From the NCBI GenBank assembly GCA_022592435.1, contig JABYQS010000134.1, positions 41,491 to 105,490 on the forward strand: a stretch of DNA of 64,000 bases, written 5' to 3'. The notes below the pieces were generated by a model. The model saw only the letters and a list, made by a program, of their open reading frames with translations. It did not search any database and was not told the origin of the DNA. Shown in pieces: positions 1-12,192 of the stretch; position 1 is the first letter of the stretch; each line of letters opens with the position of its first letter. The DNA is from Cerioporus squamosus (lineage: Eukaryota > Basidiomycota > Agaricomycetes > Polyporales > Polyporaceae). Made by a program: the position numbers and the translations under genes.

Positions 1-290
1 CGTTGGTTGTCTTCTGCCTGTTTTCTGCTCTCGCCGTTTCTGCACGCCCGTTTCGCTGTCTCTTCCTTCTTCGCGCGGGGTGGGCAGCTCAGTTCCGTTC
101 GCAAGAGCTTTTTAAATAATACCTCCTCGCTCACCGTCCGCACCCGCTCCCTTTTTGTGCGTGTCTTTTTCTGCCCCCACACTCGTTTGCCAGTCGGTCC
201 AGACGCGCCCTCCCGCCGCCCCGCTCCCTTCGCGCTCTGACCTCCATTCTCTCCTTTGTCGTACCGTACTCCCCTGCCTTATCTCTCGCG
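1..290 (+). promoter_or_regulatory. 5' region of the RRM gene
   Basis: This is the sequence upstream of the start codon at 291. The plus strand is strongly pyrimidine-rich, as is common around transcription starts of highly expressed fungal genes. No clear TATA box was seen, and the short ORFs here overlap one another without recognisable domains. Confidence 0.4.
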
Positions 291-3187
291 ATGGACGACT
301 CCCAGGCCGCGTTCGCAACCCAGTACCAACCCTACGGCAGCTTCGAAATCGATATGATGAAGGTCAGCATCCTCCCGCAGCCCCCTCCCTCCCTTCTCGC
401 GCAGCAGAGCGATATTCACCACAGCCCTCCGCCAGCAGAGGTCCATGGAAGCCGTCGGCGGCCCCGACGCGAAAAAGGCCCGCTGGTCGCCCACCTCCTT
501 CGGCCCTAGCAACGGGAACGCGAACGCCAGCGCATCCGGCCTCAACCGCGGCGACGCGTTCGCCAACTACGGCTACGGCCCCCAGGCTGGCATCTCCCAG
601 CAGCAGAACGGCTTCAACAACAACTCGCCCTCGGCCGGCTTCAACGGCAACGCGCTCTACTCGACCCCCACCCTCAGCCTCAACACCGCCGTCGCGACCA
701 ACGGCATGTCCCAGCAGATGAGCCCCAACACCGCGGGCCCGTACACGCCCCAGAGCCAGCAGCCGCAGTCCGCGAACCCCAACTCGGCGAACCCGTACAA
801 CGGCTTCAACGGCTACAACATGCTGGGCATGGGCTTGCCGACGATGGGTGTGTTGGGAGGGTTTGCATATAATGGCCAGATGGCGGCGAACTTTGCTCAG
901 GTGAGCATCTTCCCCTCTGTCCTTTCGAGCTCTTGCGGCTGTCTATCTTTTCGCGAGCGGGGCGTTGCTCGCGCAGCGGACTGTTGCTTGGTCGTACTTT
1001 TCCTCGCGCACCGTTTCCCCTTTCTATTGCCCTGATCTGCCTTCACACCGCCCCCCATGCATCCCCGTGTTGCTCTTATCCCTTCGTTGCTGCGGGAGTT
1101 GAGATTCGCTCAGAAAGTCCGCCTCCGCTGGAGACCTACCTGATTACGTACAATGTAGTCAGCGGAGCCGTTGCTCTCGAGTCTCCAGCAGAAGCATCAG
1201 AGACCGGCCTTCGGTTGGCTGAGTGGGGTAAACGACTTTTGATACACGTTTCCGTTCTCTGCGCATCGCAACATCAGCGTCTGGGGCATTGCTGTTGTGA
1301 CGGCTGTGCCTGAGTGCGATTAGCGGAGTCGCAATGATCAGGGCTAAGGCCGGTTGGCGAGGACGATGTTGAGCACGAGGATGTGGAGAATGCTCGCGTC
1401 GCCGTCAAAGAGTTGAGTATATGCGCGGTTGTTAGTGAGGAAGGCGTTGCGCTGCTCGTATCGTGGATGGTTTCTTGCGTTAGGCGCATCTGCATGCCTC
1501 TGCGAAATCTTCCACTTGGCCTTCGACGCCGCAGAACCGCTCGCGCATCGTATTGGTCGCATTCTGTGATGTGTCATGATCGTGAACGCTCAACTCATTT
1601 ACTCACAGCAATCGCTCAACCAGCAGCGCTTGCCTTCGTTGCAGATCCCCTCCCCGGCTGCCTCGCCTTACTCTCCCGCTGCGATCACGGCCGCGCTGTC
1701 GGCCCAGAACAACCAGACCGCTCGTACGGTCTACGTCGGCAACCTCCCCGCGACCGCGTCTGTGGACGAGCTCCTTAACCTCGTCCACTTCGGCCCTCTT
1801 GAGTCCATCCGCGTCCTCCCGAGAAGTCATGCGTCTTCTTGTCGTTCCTGGACGGTGCGACCTGCGGCCGCCTTCCACGCGGACGCGCTTATCAAGAAGC
1901 TCTCGCTTCACGGACAGGAGCTCAAGATTGGCTGGGGCAAGCCCTCGCCGGTGCCCAGCCAGGTCGCCCTCGCGATCCAGCAGAGCAACGCGAGCCGCAA
2001 TGTGTACCTGGGCGGCCTCGACGAGATCACGACGGAGGAGCAGCTCCGGGATGACCTGAGCCGCTTCGGCCTCATCGACCAGGTCAAGATCGTGCGCGAC
2101 AAGAACATCGGCTTCGTGCATTTCCTGAGCATCTCGACTGCGACGAAGGTCGTCAACACGCTTCCCTACGGAGCCCGCGTGGGCCGGCAAGCGCGTCAAC
2201 TACGGCAAGGACCGCTGCGCGTACATCCCGAAGTCGCAGCAGGCGGCGGCGCAGGCTGCCCAGGCAGCGGCAGCACAGTCGCTTGTCGCACAGTCGGCGG
2301 CCCTCTCGCCCATCTCCGGCCACGCAGCGAATCCCTTCGCGTCGCCGCTATCGCCGTATATGCCCTTCTCGCCCGACGCGCTCCAGAGCCTCGCTGGTGG
2401 CCAAGGCCTGAACCGACCGTGTACCTCGGTAACATCCACCCGAGACGACCACAGAGGATCTTTGCAACGCCATTCGTGGCGGTGTTCTGCAGAGCCTGCG
2501 TTATATGCAGGACAAGCACATCGCAGTACGTGTTTGTGCTTATGTACCTAGTGCGGTCATCGTTGCTGATATTGTCTGTCTTCTGCGCAGTTCGTTACGT
2601 TCGTCGATCCTGCTGCGGCGCTCACGTTCTTCCAGGTGGCGTCCTACCAGGGCCTGACGCTGAACAACCGCCGGCTGAAGATCGGCTGGGGCAAGAACTC
2701 GGGCCCGCTGCCTCCCGCGCTTGCGCTGGCGGTGCACTCGGGCGCGACGCGCAACGTGTACGTGGGCAACATCGAGGACTTCGACACCTTCACGGAGGAG
2801 AAGCTGAAGCGCGACTTTGGCGAGTACGGCGAGATCGAGCTGGTGAACTTTTTGAAGGAGAAGAACTGCGCGTTCGTGAACTTCACGAACATCGCGAACG
2901 CGATCAAGGCAATCGACGGGGTGAAGAACAAGCCGGACTACGCGAACCTGCGCATCGCGCACGGGAAGGACAGGTGCGCGAACCCGCCGCGGTCCGGGCC
3001 TCAGGGCGGGTCCGGCGGACGGAGGGGCGGCGGCGGCGCGAGCTCGCAGCCCCCGAGCGCGATCGAGCCCCCCGAGGGCGAGAACCCGCTGAAGGCGTCG
3101 GCGGAGAACGGCAATGGCATCAAGGAGGAGGCGAACGAGATCGCGGACATTCCAATTCCGTCCGGGGAGGTCGAGGCGTCCGCATGA
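291..3187 (+). CDS. Mrn1/Nrd1-type RNA-binding protein with four RRM domains (indel-interrupted)
   Basis: This is a post-transcriptional regulator of the fungal Mrn1 (yeast)/Nrd1 (fission yeast) family, which binds mRNA through several RRMs. Proposed exons are 291-362, 439-900, 1609-2525 and 2591-3187. The product is about 682 aa once five single-base indels are discounted. It has an Asn/Gln/Ser/Pro-rich N-terminus (about 1-215), then RRMs at about 217-292, 309-385, 447-517 and 539-614, recognisable by RNP2-like TVYVGNL, NVYLGGL, TVYLGNI and NVYVGNI and by RNP1-like stretches such as NIGFVHF and NCAFVNF. A Gly-rich, then acidic tail follows. Reading frame is lost near 1820, regained near 1863, and lost again near 2167, 2415 and 2440. 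All domain sequence is present in the neighbouring frame, so sequencing error is more likely than decay. Intron 2 (901-1608) is unusually long. The family assignment is firm; the exact yeast orthologue is inferred. Confidence 0.88.
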
Positions 3188-4401
3188 GAGCTGCACATAG
3201 ACATACATGACATACGATAACCGACACACGCGCGCACACACCATACCCCCAGCGTACACAATTGTAACATCCCGTGGCTGCTTGGATACCCCTCCCCCTC
3301 GTCTGTATATCGTGCTCTCTCGTCTTCGCCTCTCGGTCTGTCCAGAGGACGCGTCCCCACAATGCTCTGCGGCTGTACTACTTCCTCCTCGGTGTCCACT
3401 CCTCAAAACCCTCCCGGTCGGGCCCCGCGTGCGCACGGCGAGCGAGCGAGTGTCCGCGCGCGGACCTTGGGCTATTGGTTGCTCGCTCTTTATCAACTTG
3501 GCTTTCGTCCCCCCTCTCGCGCCACGTTTTTATCCCCCTCCCCCCATCCATCCCTCCACCCCATATGCCCTCCTTTTTCATTCGTTCTCTTGAAACTTTG
3601 TGACGGTCACTACCCCACCCCCGCCCGAAACCCCTTTCTTTCGTTTCTCCTGCCTCTTTTTCTTCCTTGCCTTGCGATTACAATCCGTCTTCCACGTTCT
3701 CATAACTCAGACAGTGTGTGTACGCGGGTGCGCACGTCGGGCCTTTGTACCCGCCGCGCCCGCCGCCGCTCGTTGCCTCGTACCCTTACCTATGCCCGCC
3801 CGGACCCTGGCTGCCTGGCTCCGTGTTCTGAACGTGCACCCCCATCACCCAATCTCCATTCTCCTAGTCTCTCCAGATCTCAAGCTCTCAAGTCTCCTCA
3901 CGTCTCGTTTTTCTGATACCGGTACCATACTCCCTCCCTCTCTCTGTGGCCGTAGTGCGATGCGGGTGCTATAGCGATGCAGTAGTAATTCTCTTTGCGT
4001 GTATCCTCCAAACACACATAGTCTCCTACTTCGGTCGAAGTAGCAATGGAGTCTCTTTTCCTCTCTCTGTCGGTCTGTCTGTGTCTTGTCTGGGGTGGCG
4101 GTGATGGTTGTGGGATGGGATTGAGTGATTAATGCTTGGTCAGCACCGGCGTAGATTCTGTGAGTGGATCTGGAGTCGTGCTGAGCAGTCCGGGGAGGGG
4201 ACACATGCTGCTTGCTTTCGTCCACGCGTGAAGGACATATATACGACTGTTAATATCCGGGAGTCCGTAGACGAGGAGGAGCGACAGGAGTCCTTATGAG
4301 CGCTAGCAGTGCGTCGGGAAAGGATGTCTGAAGCGCGCACACGCTGTCACTGCCACGGCGCAGTACGACTCAAGTGGCACTAGAACTCGAACTGTTCCTC
4401 C
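3188..4401. other. Intergenic region, pyrimidine-rich
   Basis: This holds the probable 3' UTR of the RRM gene, then a long C/T-rich stretch (about 3290-3900) on the plus strand, then the 5' flank of F-box gene A. The overlapping ORFs here are low-complexity by-products of the base skew. No RNA gene or repeat was recognised. Confidence 0.5.
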
Positions 4402-6378
4402 ATGTTTCCAGAGCCGCACTCTGTCCTTTACAATGCCGACATCTTGCTTCGTATCTTTGAATCTTTGAAGGATGGTCTGATGGCAGAGGGCCCAAAACGG
4501 CAACGCGCCGAGTTGGCGCGATGTATCGGAGTATGCAAAGCCTTCGAAGATCCAGCAGCGCGAGTGTTGTGGGCCGAACTTCCAGATATATGCCCTCTGC
4601 TGGATTTGTTCGAGAATTCGATACGGCTCCTGTTTGGCGATGATCTTGAGAACAGTGTCCGGGAATTTCCCATATATGTGAGTGTTCGAATCAATACGCG
4701 CGCCACCCCAGAGCTTCATGGCTGACTGGCGTCGACGTTCATAGACAATGTTCAGGGAGATCAGAGCTGGAGAATGGGAGCGCTTCCGAAGATACGCTCC
4801 CTTAGTCCGGGTCATTGCTCTGGATCCTGACCCTGAAAAAGCGGACGATGAGTTCCGCGACGGATTCGACCCCGATGACTACGCGACCATCTGCCCGTCG
4901 GCACTGCAAAGAACGTATCCTTCCCGACCGCAAGAAATGGTGGGTAAACTGGAGAAAAGGAACCAATTTCCGAATGCTTACCTGAACTGAAGATGTATGC
5001 CTCTCCAATATCAGGAAAGGCTCCCGCGACCTTTCCTTGGCCGGGAGAGGTGCAACACCACAATTTCTGGAGCCTTTCGGCGGATGACAGAGCTTAACTT
5101 TACAGTTACCATTTCCACAACATTTCCTGAACAGGGAAACGATGCCGCCTTTCCAGTGCGGTATGGACGTACCTAGCGCAGCAGAACGCGTACCAACCTC
5201 TTCTCCCCGGAATACGCTACCTGGAGTGGGATATCGACACTCCGACAGAAATTGGACTGCTCCACCTCGTCGCCCCAACCCTCCGACGGCTGCACCTTCG
5301 TTTTCGCGCATGGGAGACATACCCAGAAGAGGAGTGGTTCGGATGCACCCCCATGCTCTTCCGGTCGGTGGTCAAGCTTACCCCGCTCCTCACGCACCTC
5401 AAAATATCCTCCAAGAACGTACCGGTGCAGGAGCTGATTTGGGACATGGGCTCGTGCAAGGGACACGTCGCCCTCTGCATCCTCGAACTGGAGTGTGACA
5501 ACCGCGAGTACGCTGTCGACCACGATATCGTCTGGGAGCAGGGCTTTTCGGAGCTGGAGGAGCTGCAAGACCTCAAGCTCGGCGTTGTGTACTCACCCTG
5601 GCCCGAGCACCGGTCTGAGCCGGAGGTCATGGTGCATCCGAACCTGAAGTCCCTCACGATCGCCGACCACTCGGGCAGGGAAGAGGTCTACAGGGTGTTC
5701 AGGATCCCGAGCCTCCGTTCGCTCACTGTCGTCCACAAGACGAACGTCAAGATACCCGCATCCCAGAGCATCTGCAGGACGATCGTGTCGCAGTTCCCCA
5801 GCATCACTGCAATCCGCATCGACTTCCGCCCCCCGAGCTACGTGCTCAGCCACCGCACCAAACAGATGGTCCTCGCGATCCAGCCTCTCTTCGAGCTGCG
5901 CAACATCCAGGAGGCATCGTTCGACCTCCGAGGGATGCATGTCATCGTGAACGACGCCGACGTCGCTGCGATCGTCGAGGCCTGGCCCCACCTCACGAGC
6001 CTGTCGCTGAAGCATCCCTACCTCGAGGGTCCTAAGGCGCCTGGGATCCCCGCTCTGCTCTCCATCGCTCGAACGGGCGCGAAGTTGAAGACGCTGTACC
6101 TGAGTCATCTCTATCTCGCCCCCGCCGACTTGTCCACGGCTCGCGCTGAAGGGAGCACGCCGTGCAACCGGAGCTTGGAGAGCGTCCGAGTAGGCAGCGT
6201 GCTGAACAAGCTGGGCGAGTCCGAGGCGGAGGGGCTGCCGGCGTTTTGCACGCTCATGGATGCACTCTTCCCGAGCCTCGACGTTGACAAATATCGCGTC
6301 CATGAACCTGCGGGGACTGAGGGCAGGGAAGAGTGGACGAAGATCCTCCGTCGTATACAGGAGTCTCGCTCAAGTTGA
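4402..6378 (+). CDS. F-box/leucine-rich-repeat-like protein A
   Basis: This is a probable substrate adaptor of an SCF ubiquitin ligase; the role is inferred from family only. Exons 4402-4677, 4745-4896 and 5157-6378 give 549 aa in one continuous frame. An F-box-like helix region (ADILLRIFESL) lies near the N-terminus. After it come the conserved block EWERFRRYAPLVRVIALDPDPE and a long leucine-rich C-terminus with repeated strand/helix segments (for example VHPNLKSLTIADHSG). The start at 4402 is the first ATG before the F-box. Gene B at 12604-14266 is a close paralogue and aligns across the splice at 4896/5157 with no gap, which supports the unusual 260-nt second intron and its GTCGGC donor. 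Gene A converges with DUF6534 gene 1, with 179 bp between stop codons. Confidence 0.8.
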
Positions 6379-6557
6379 CGTTGTAGTACATATCTATGTA
6401 CTGGGTAACGCCGCATCTCCATTGCTTGCACGCCCTCCTGAAAGGCGAAGCAGTTGCAGAGGTACGATCTATCCAGAAGGGGGCCCCATAGAAACACTAA
6501 TATACCCAGACTGTGCACAACGTTTCGAACGAGCGAAGCAGCACACATGCAGAGATC

Positions 6558-8841
6558 CTACCGCCCGCGTTCTCCAATGACATCAACGACAGAGTCTGAG
6601 GGCCATCCAATGAGAGTCGACTTCTGCATAGTAGTAGACGGGTGTGAGGGCTAAGGACCAGCGATGCTGAGAGGAAGACGAGACACGCACAGGAAGTGTC
6701 CCACCAAACGCAGACCCGCTTGTGTTGCGCTCGTCCGTGTGAAGGCCCGGTACGGACTGCAGCTCGAGCTCGAGGTCCATAGGACCCGACCGATCTGCGG
6801 CCTCTCTGAGAGACTCGCGCGAGTTCAGGCTGCAGCTGGAGGTCAGTGCCGATACCGGAGATGGACCCGGGATCACCTACACTGCGAGGACCGAGTTCGT
6901 ATATACTAGACGTTGTTGAAACCAGAAGGTCAGCTTAGGACGTTCATATAATGGGCGAGTAGATGGCGGTACTGACGTCTGACAGCGACGAATTCGATGG
7001 CGATCCATATCATCGTGTCCGGCCGGACGAGAGCCTGGTAAGGTGTATGCTGAACGCTGCCTCCCGAAAGGATGGATATGGAGGAGCGTAGGACACTCAC
7101 GAACACGAGCGCCAGAGAATTGACGATCCTAGGCAGCAGCATGAATGGGCAGAATTAGCGGATCGTACATGCGGGCTGGCGACCAGTTCGTACCCCGTGA
7201 GTAGTCCTGATGTGCGTTAGCATTGGACGCTAGTAAGACGAAAAGAACGCTCATTCGAGTGTACACACCCGTGTTGATGGTATACACAATCAGGGAATTC
7301 AGGAGAGTGTTCGTCCTGCACGAGAGAGGGAGGGTCAGACCTGGGACAAGTGATATCGAAGGTCGTAACGGGCACCAACTTCTCGTATGGAGTCCGCCGC
7401 CGACTCAGGGTTACGATGAGCACGCCAGCCGTCAGAGAGTCGGACACGATGGCGGCGCCGCACGCCGCGGAATCGATCCACTGTCGCAGAAGCACCGACC
7501 GCGCTTGTGTGAGCGTATATCTCGCGGGTGGTCCGACCGTCTTGGGTCCTTACGTAGAAGTGCTCATACTCGGAGAAGAGCTGGAACTTGAACCTGGGGA
7601 TGAGTATATCAGCACTCCCCTCGAACGTGGGAGCATGTGACCCAGTACGACATACGCTATCACTGATCCGGCTTCATGCAGTCAACCGGTGCCATGTGAG
7701 CAAGGATAAGCACTCGAGCTAGGCTCGACACTCACCGATGGCGAACCCTAGGACGAGGTGTCGATCAACATTGGACATGGTGACGTACAGGAATCGAGTC
7801 GTCACGTACCGAAGGTGGTCAGCATGAGCATAACCTGCACAGCGGTAACTCAGTATGTGGAACATTCATCGGCGGCGATATGACTGGATGCCACTTACGG
7901 AGAGGGCGACGAGGACCCTGTGTTTGCTGCTCACTGGTTGCTGATAAGAACGATGAAGGCTCGCAATGACGGCCGGACAGCAGACATACGGATGTATACT
8001 CGGCGAGCGAAGAACCTGTGACAAGTAGACCAAGCCATGAGGGTTGGGGAAACAAAGCAGATCGGACAGACCACTCACGATTGGCAGATGAGGACTGTGA
8101 TGCCCTGGAACATCTTCAATGACAGGGATAGCGAGATTGTAAATCCGTACTACTCGCTCACCGCCATCATGGGCTGAATCTGTTGAGGTTAAATCGTAAG
8201 CTGAGAGTGGCGTGGCAGGGACATGCGACTGCACCTTGATAGACCTCAAAGTGGGGAGAAAGTCAGCCATGCCGTTGCGGAAGATCGAACGGCGTACCAT
8301 ATCCCTCGTAGAAGCTCGAGCGGCTGGAAGTAGTCAGACACCAGGTAGGTATAGCTGCTCAACAGTTCACAGTAGGCTCGCGCTCTCCATAGACATGCAC
8401 AAACGGCGCACCATGCGTGTATGATCACGGCGATGTAGAAGGTATCCGTCGCGCTGGAATAGTCGTGATCATGAGCAACGGTCACGGCGAGATACGCCAG
8501 AAGCTCACATGATAGTGAAGACCTATTCCGTACAAGTCAGCTACGAAACTGCCACAACTATCCCCGAGAGTGCGACTGACGAATGCCTTGTTGATGAACT
8601 CGCGCTTGTCGTCGCTGTACACACGGACATATTTGTATGCCTGGTGCACCAAGATTCCATACGAGCTGCGACTCCCATGGGTCAGCGTTTCAATCTGGAA
8701 CAGCATTAGAAGCACTCACATGAGCCCCACAAAACCACCCAGTAGGAGTGCGCCATACGTGTCGTCCAAACTCGGGAGGCCGAGCAACGTTGGGAGCGAG
8801 CTCGCGCTCCCCGATAGCACGGGGTCCGGGAAAGCGGCCAT
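6558..8841 (-). CDS. DUF6534-type seven-helix membrane protein, copy 1
   Basis: This belongs to a large basidiomycete family of multi-pass membrane proteins (DUF6534) of unknown function, with a receptor-like topology. The start is ATG at 8841 and the stop at 6558-6560. Firm exons are 8841-8720, 8665-8581, 8522-8509 (14 nt), one starting at 8453, 8244-8235 (10 nt), 8179-8162 (18 nt), 8104-8079 (26 nt) and 8015-7990 (26 nt). They read DTYGALLLGG, SYGILVHQAYKYVRVY, DTFYIAVIIHAWCAV, WSIKIQPMMAGIT and FFARRVYI, the family's characteristic segments. A hydrophilic C-terminal tail contains LNSRESLREAADRSGP and ends about KSTLIGWPSD. Boundaries between about 7950 and 6900 were not fully resolved. Copies 2 and 3 share the whole structure. 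The gene looks intact, and its function is unknown. Confidence 0.78.
8509..8522 (-). other. 14-nt microexon of DUF6534 copy 1
   Basis: On the minus strand this reads GTCTTCACTATCAT, preceded by an AG acceptor and followed by GTGAGC. It joins AAGGCATTC upstream to CGCGACGGATACC downstream in frame. The same 14-nt exon in the same phase occurs at 15936-15949 and 19127-19140. Confidence 0.8.
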
Positions 8842-10422
8842 AGAATGCTGCATCCCCCGGTGGGGAGTGCACTGGTGGGTTAATAAGCCGTGACCGGAGG
8901 GTGTTTCGCGGACATATGCATGGAAGGAAAACGAGATGCCTGTCCGATGTCGGCGAGGGAAGGGGCACAAGACGCTTCTATAGTGATGCCTATCACAGAG
9001 CGTGTGCTTAAAACACACAATTCACCCACATATCAGGGTGGCATGAGAGTCGACTCACCACAGGGAGGTGACGAGCATGCATCAGGTCGGAAGACACTGG
9101 TTCTTCACATGGCCGACAGAAGTCCGTGATGGGCCTCAGGCCACGATGAAGAGAGCTCCTTTGTCACCTGCGCGGTTCGGTCCATGTTTTACAGATGCAG
9201 GAGACCTTGGTCATTCGCGCGAGATAAGAGTATGTTATGTATGTAGCTTCACAGAGACAGAAAGTACCTACGCCAAAGTTAGGGCTAGACTTATTCGCCA
9301 CATTCATACAGGATGGCTGACCCTTGGACTTCCGAGCACGAGGTTACGCGACGTCACAGCCATCAACAGTTCGGGTGTGGTGGACGATGCATCAAGTCAA
9401 GGCATCTGCAGGAATAGAGCCGACGAAGGCTGATCAGCTTCTGTCAACGATTCCATCAAGCTGCATAAAGAACGGACCATATAGGCAAGCCCTGGCCTCT
9501 CTGTGCATTGCGAGACACTTTCCCAGCATGCATCATGGCATACGCGAACTTCAACGGCAGGAGGTGTGTAGAGCCGTCCGTCCCGCAAAGCATCTGCCTA
9601 CGGGAGACAAGGGATATGTCAACTCGAAAGGTACGCAACTCACCGTTCAGAGTCATCGTCGGCCCATTAGAATCCGCAAGCCATCCTCAGTGCTTGCTCA
9701 CTGGGCTCAGCCTCCACTTGGTAACAGTTGGGTACCAGTACCGCATCCTCCGCTACCAGAGGCCTAGGGCGCATATTAGCAGCGTTTCTCTGACTGCACC
9801 AAGGACCGTCGTAGTCGTCATGGAAGTTGTCGCCGTCAATGTTGTCAGCCTCGGCGACGTTAACGTTGTGCTTCTCGTCGTCGAGACGCGGCTTGCGGAC
9901 GCCGGCAGTGGACCTACTCAGACGGGCGCTCCCTGACAAGAGGCAGCAAGAGGCGCGCCTGGTGTACAAATAAGGACAAACCCGACGGACGCGCCGACAC
10001 CGCGCTTTCAACCTTCGACGTCGTCCTCAACATCGAGCTCAACGTCGTACCCGTGGATTGCAATGGACCCGCTTGTCATCAACAACATAGCCTCCGGCAG
10101 TATCTATAGCAGCAAGTCGATGGTTGACTCTGTCGTGTGAGTCCGTCGTGATGCTTGCTCACCGTCCACGTCCTCGCTGTCGGACACGGTCCGCGTTACC
10201 TTCGCGAAAGGGACCGCAGGACACAGTTGTGCGTACTGAAGAGCATGCTATGCGACGTGCACTGTGTCGTTGGCCGTGGCTTGTGCAAGGTAGCCTATTG
10301 TGCGTGTGCTATTGTTCTCCGCCTCGAGCTTTGCCAGCCGGCGGACAATTCTCTGTCCAACATAAAGACCTGAAAGCACAACCGGTACGCCGCTTCTCCT
10401 CTTTGCACTTTTTACGACCATC
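8842..10422. other. Intergenic region upstream of DUF6534-1 and the LRR gene
   Basis: About 8842-9070 is the DUF6534-1 promoter. It is recognisably similar to the promoter of DUF6534-3 at 18770-18880 (shared TATGTGGGTGAA, GTGTGT, GATAG and GAAGCGTCTTG words). Parts of it also match, on the opposite strand, the 5' flank of DUF6534-2 near 15370. The remainder (about 9130-10420) contains only short, unsupported ORFs; a Ser-rich stretch near 10010-10140 could be a decayed exon. Confidence 0.45.
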
Positions 10423-12192
10423 ATGAATCCACCAACGTCCCCTGCCGCCGACCCGAAATACAACTGGGATCGCCACCCTCAGCGCCATGCACCTCCTGCT
10501 ATCACTGTACCGCCTCCTCCACCTCCAGAGTACTACATCGAGACAGTTCCTGTCTCCCAACATCTACCCCAACGCTTCGGGCATACGCGGTCGCATTCCG
10601 CCTGGACGAACAGCGAGACCATCAGGTCGCTCACGAAGGACCCCGAGCTTGGGAAGCAAGACACCACCCCCAACACCCCGCGGCTCCGCGACCGCCTCAC
10701 CAAGTACTTCTTCGACATCCGGATGCCGACTCGTGGACGCGACCCAGAGTGGGTCCCGATGCAGGAGCCACCTCTGCAGGCATGGCCGCCGCTGGAGATC
10801 GAGAAGCGCCGCGGCTTCTGCGAGCACTGTCAAGCACACAGCGACCGGCGGCGGAAGAGCAAGATCCTGATCGCCGCCCTTGTCCTCGTCCTTCTCTCCC
10901 TCCTTGGCAGCACCATCGGCCTCGCCGTGCGCTTGTCGCATTCCTCCACGGCGGCGCCGCCAGCACCCTCAGCCACGTCTGGCGCCAACGCGTCGACCAC
11001 CGACGCATTGTCCGCGGACGCGCAGCAGTGCCTGACCCAGTACACGGTCAACGCGCCCTCCGACCCCTCGTCGTACCCCTGCTCGACCTGCCTCTCTGTC
11101 CTGCAGCAGGTGCCCTCCAGTTTCATCCAGAAGAACCAGGGCGAGGGCATGCAGATCCAGAACGCCATTCAGTTCTGCGGCCTGCGGAGTATATTCGAGA
11201 CCTCCAGCGGGGACGGGCAGACGGGATTGTCGAATGGCGGGTGGGCGAAGGACGTTCGATTTTGTGCGTGGCAGGGCGTGAGGTGTGATGGCTTCGGGCG
11301 TGTGTCGTCGATGTGAGTCATCGGCTTGTCCTTGTCAGAGTGTTGTTCCGCTGACCTGGTTGCTGTGTCCAGACAATTGACCTTCCCGGCGGTCCCTGCG
11401 AAGATCCCCGATGAGGTCACTGCGCTCACCGGGCTTACGAGTCTGCAAGTGATCGGCGACACGAACATCCCAGGTAAGCGGAGAGTCTTCCCTTCAATAT
11501 CGTCATCCTCAACCTGATGAGTGCAGCCGGCGACCTTCCAACATCCTTTAACTCGCTCAGCGGACTGACGAGTCTGCATCTGGAATCCACTGCGATCAAC
11601 ACCATCCCGTCCACGCTACTGAGTTCGCTTGGTAACCTCACCACGCTCGCACTGGTCAAGAACGCGAAGATGACGGGCGACATGACTCCGGGTTTCACGT
11701 CCCTTCCTCTGCAGAATCTGTATGTCTCCTTCGAACTCCAGTCATGCGTACGTATACTGAGGTATCTGCAGGGTGGTCAACAACCAGGGCCTGCCCACCA
11801 ACCCCATTTCCGCCCTTCTCTCTAGTGCGGCAGCCCGCTCACTCCAGATTCTGTACGCTTCTCTCATTACATGCGCGCTATTGATCCACCCTGATGAATC
11901 CTGACCCAGCGACCTCTCATCGACCTCCCTCACAGGGAGCCTCCCTACCGACCTCTCAGGCTTCACCGCCCTCACCGAGCTGCACCTGGACAGCAACGCG
12001 CTCATGAATCCCCTGCCCTCGAAGTTCCCTCCGAACCTCCAGGCGCTCACGCTTACGAACAACACGCAGCTCGGCGGCGCCGTCCAGGCGGGCACGTCGT
12101 TCTGCGCGTTGTCCGGGCTGAAGACTTGCGACGTGCGCGGGTCGGGGCTGAGCGTGAGCGGGGGCGCATGTGGCGCGTGTCAGTTTTCGTAG
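10423..12192 (+). CDS. Membrane-anchored leucine-rich-repeat protein (type II topology)
   Basis: Exons 10423-11312, 11373-11473, 11527-11719, 11772-11852 and 11910-12192 give 515 aa in one continuous frame. Residues 1-140 are a Pro-rich, basic, presumably cytoplasmic region (a PPPPPP run, then an RRRKSK stop-transfer cluster). Residues about 148-169 form a single hydrophobic helix (ILIAALVLVLLSLLGSTIGL). The rest is predicted extracellular: a Ser/Thr/Ala stalk, a cysteine-containing cap (CSTCLSVLQQ, WQGVRCDG, the latter like the cap preceding plant-type LRRs), then about six LRRs (LTGLTSLQVIGDT, LSGLTSLHLESTAI, LTALTELHLDSNAL type) and a final Cys-containing cap. No kinase or other signalling domain is present. 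A wall- or ligand-binding role is inferred only from the LRR fold. The introns are short and canonical, and the gene appears intact. Confidence 0.85.

Noticed and set aside
1603..2199. 198-aa minus-strand ORF opposite the RRM gene
   Set aside because: Shadow of the coding strand (Arg/Leu/Asp-rich) with no domain of its own.
5593..6303. 236-aa minus-strand ORF opposite F-box A
   Set aside because: Antisense shadow. The plus strand carries the conserved paralogous protein.
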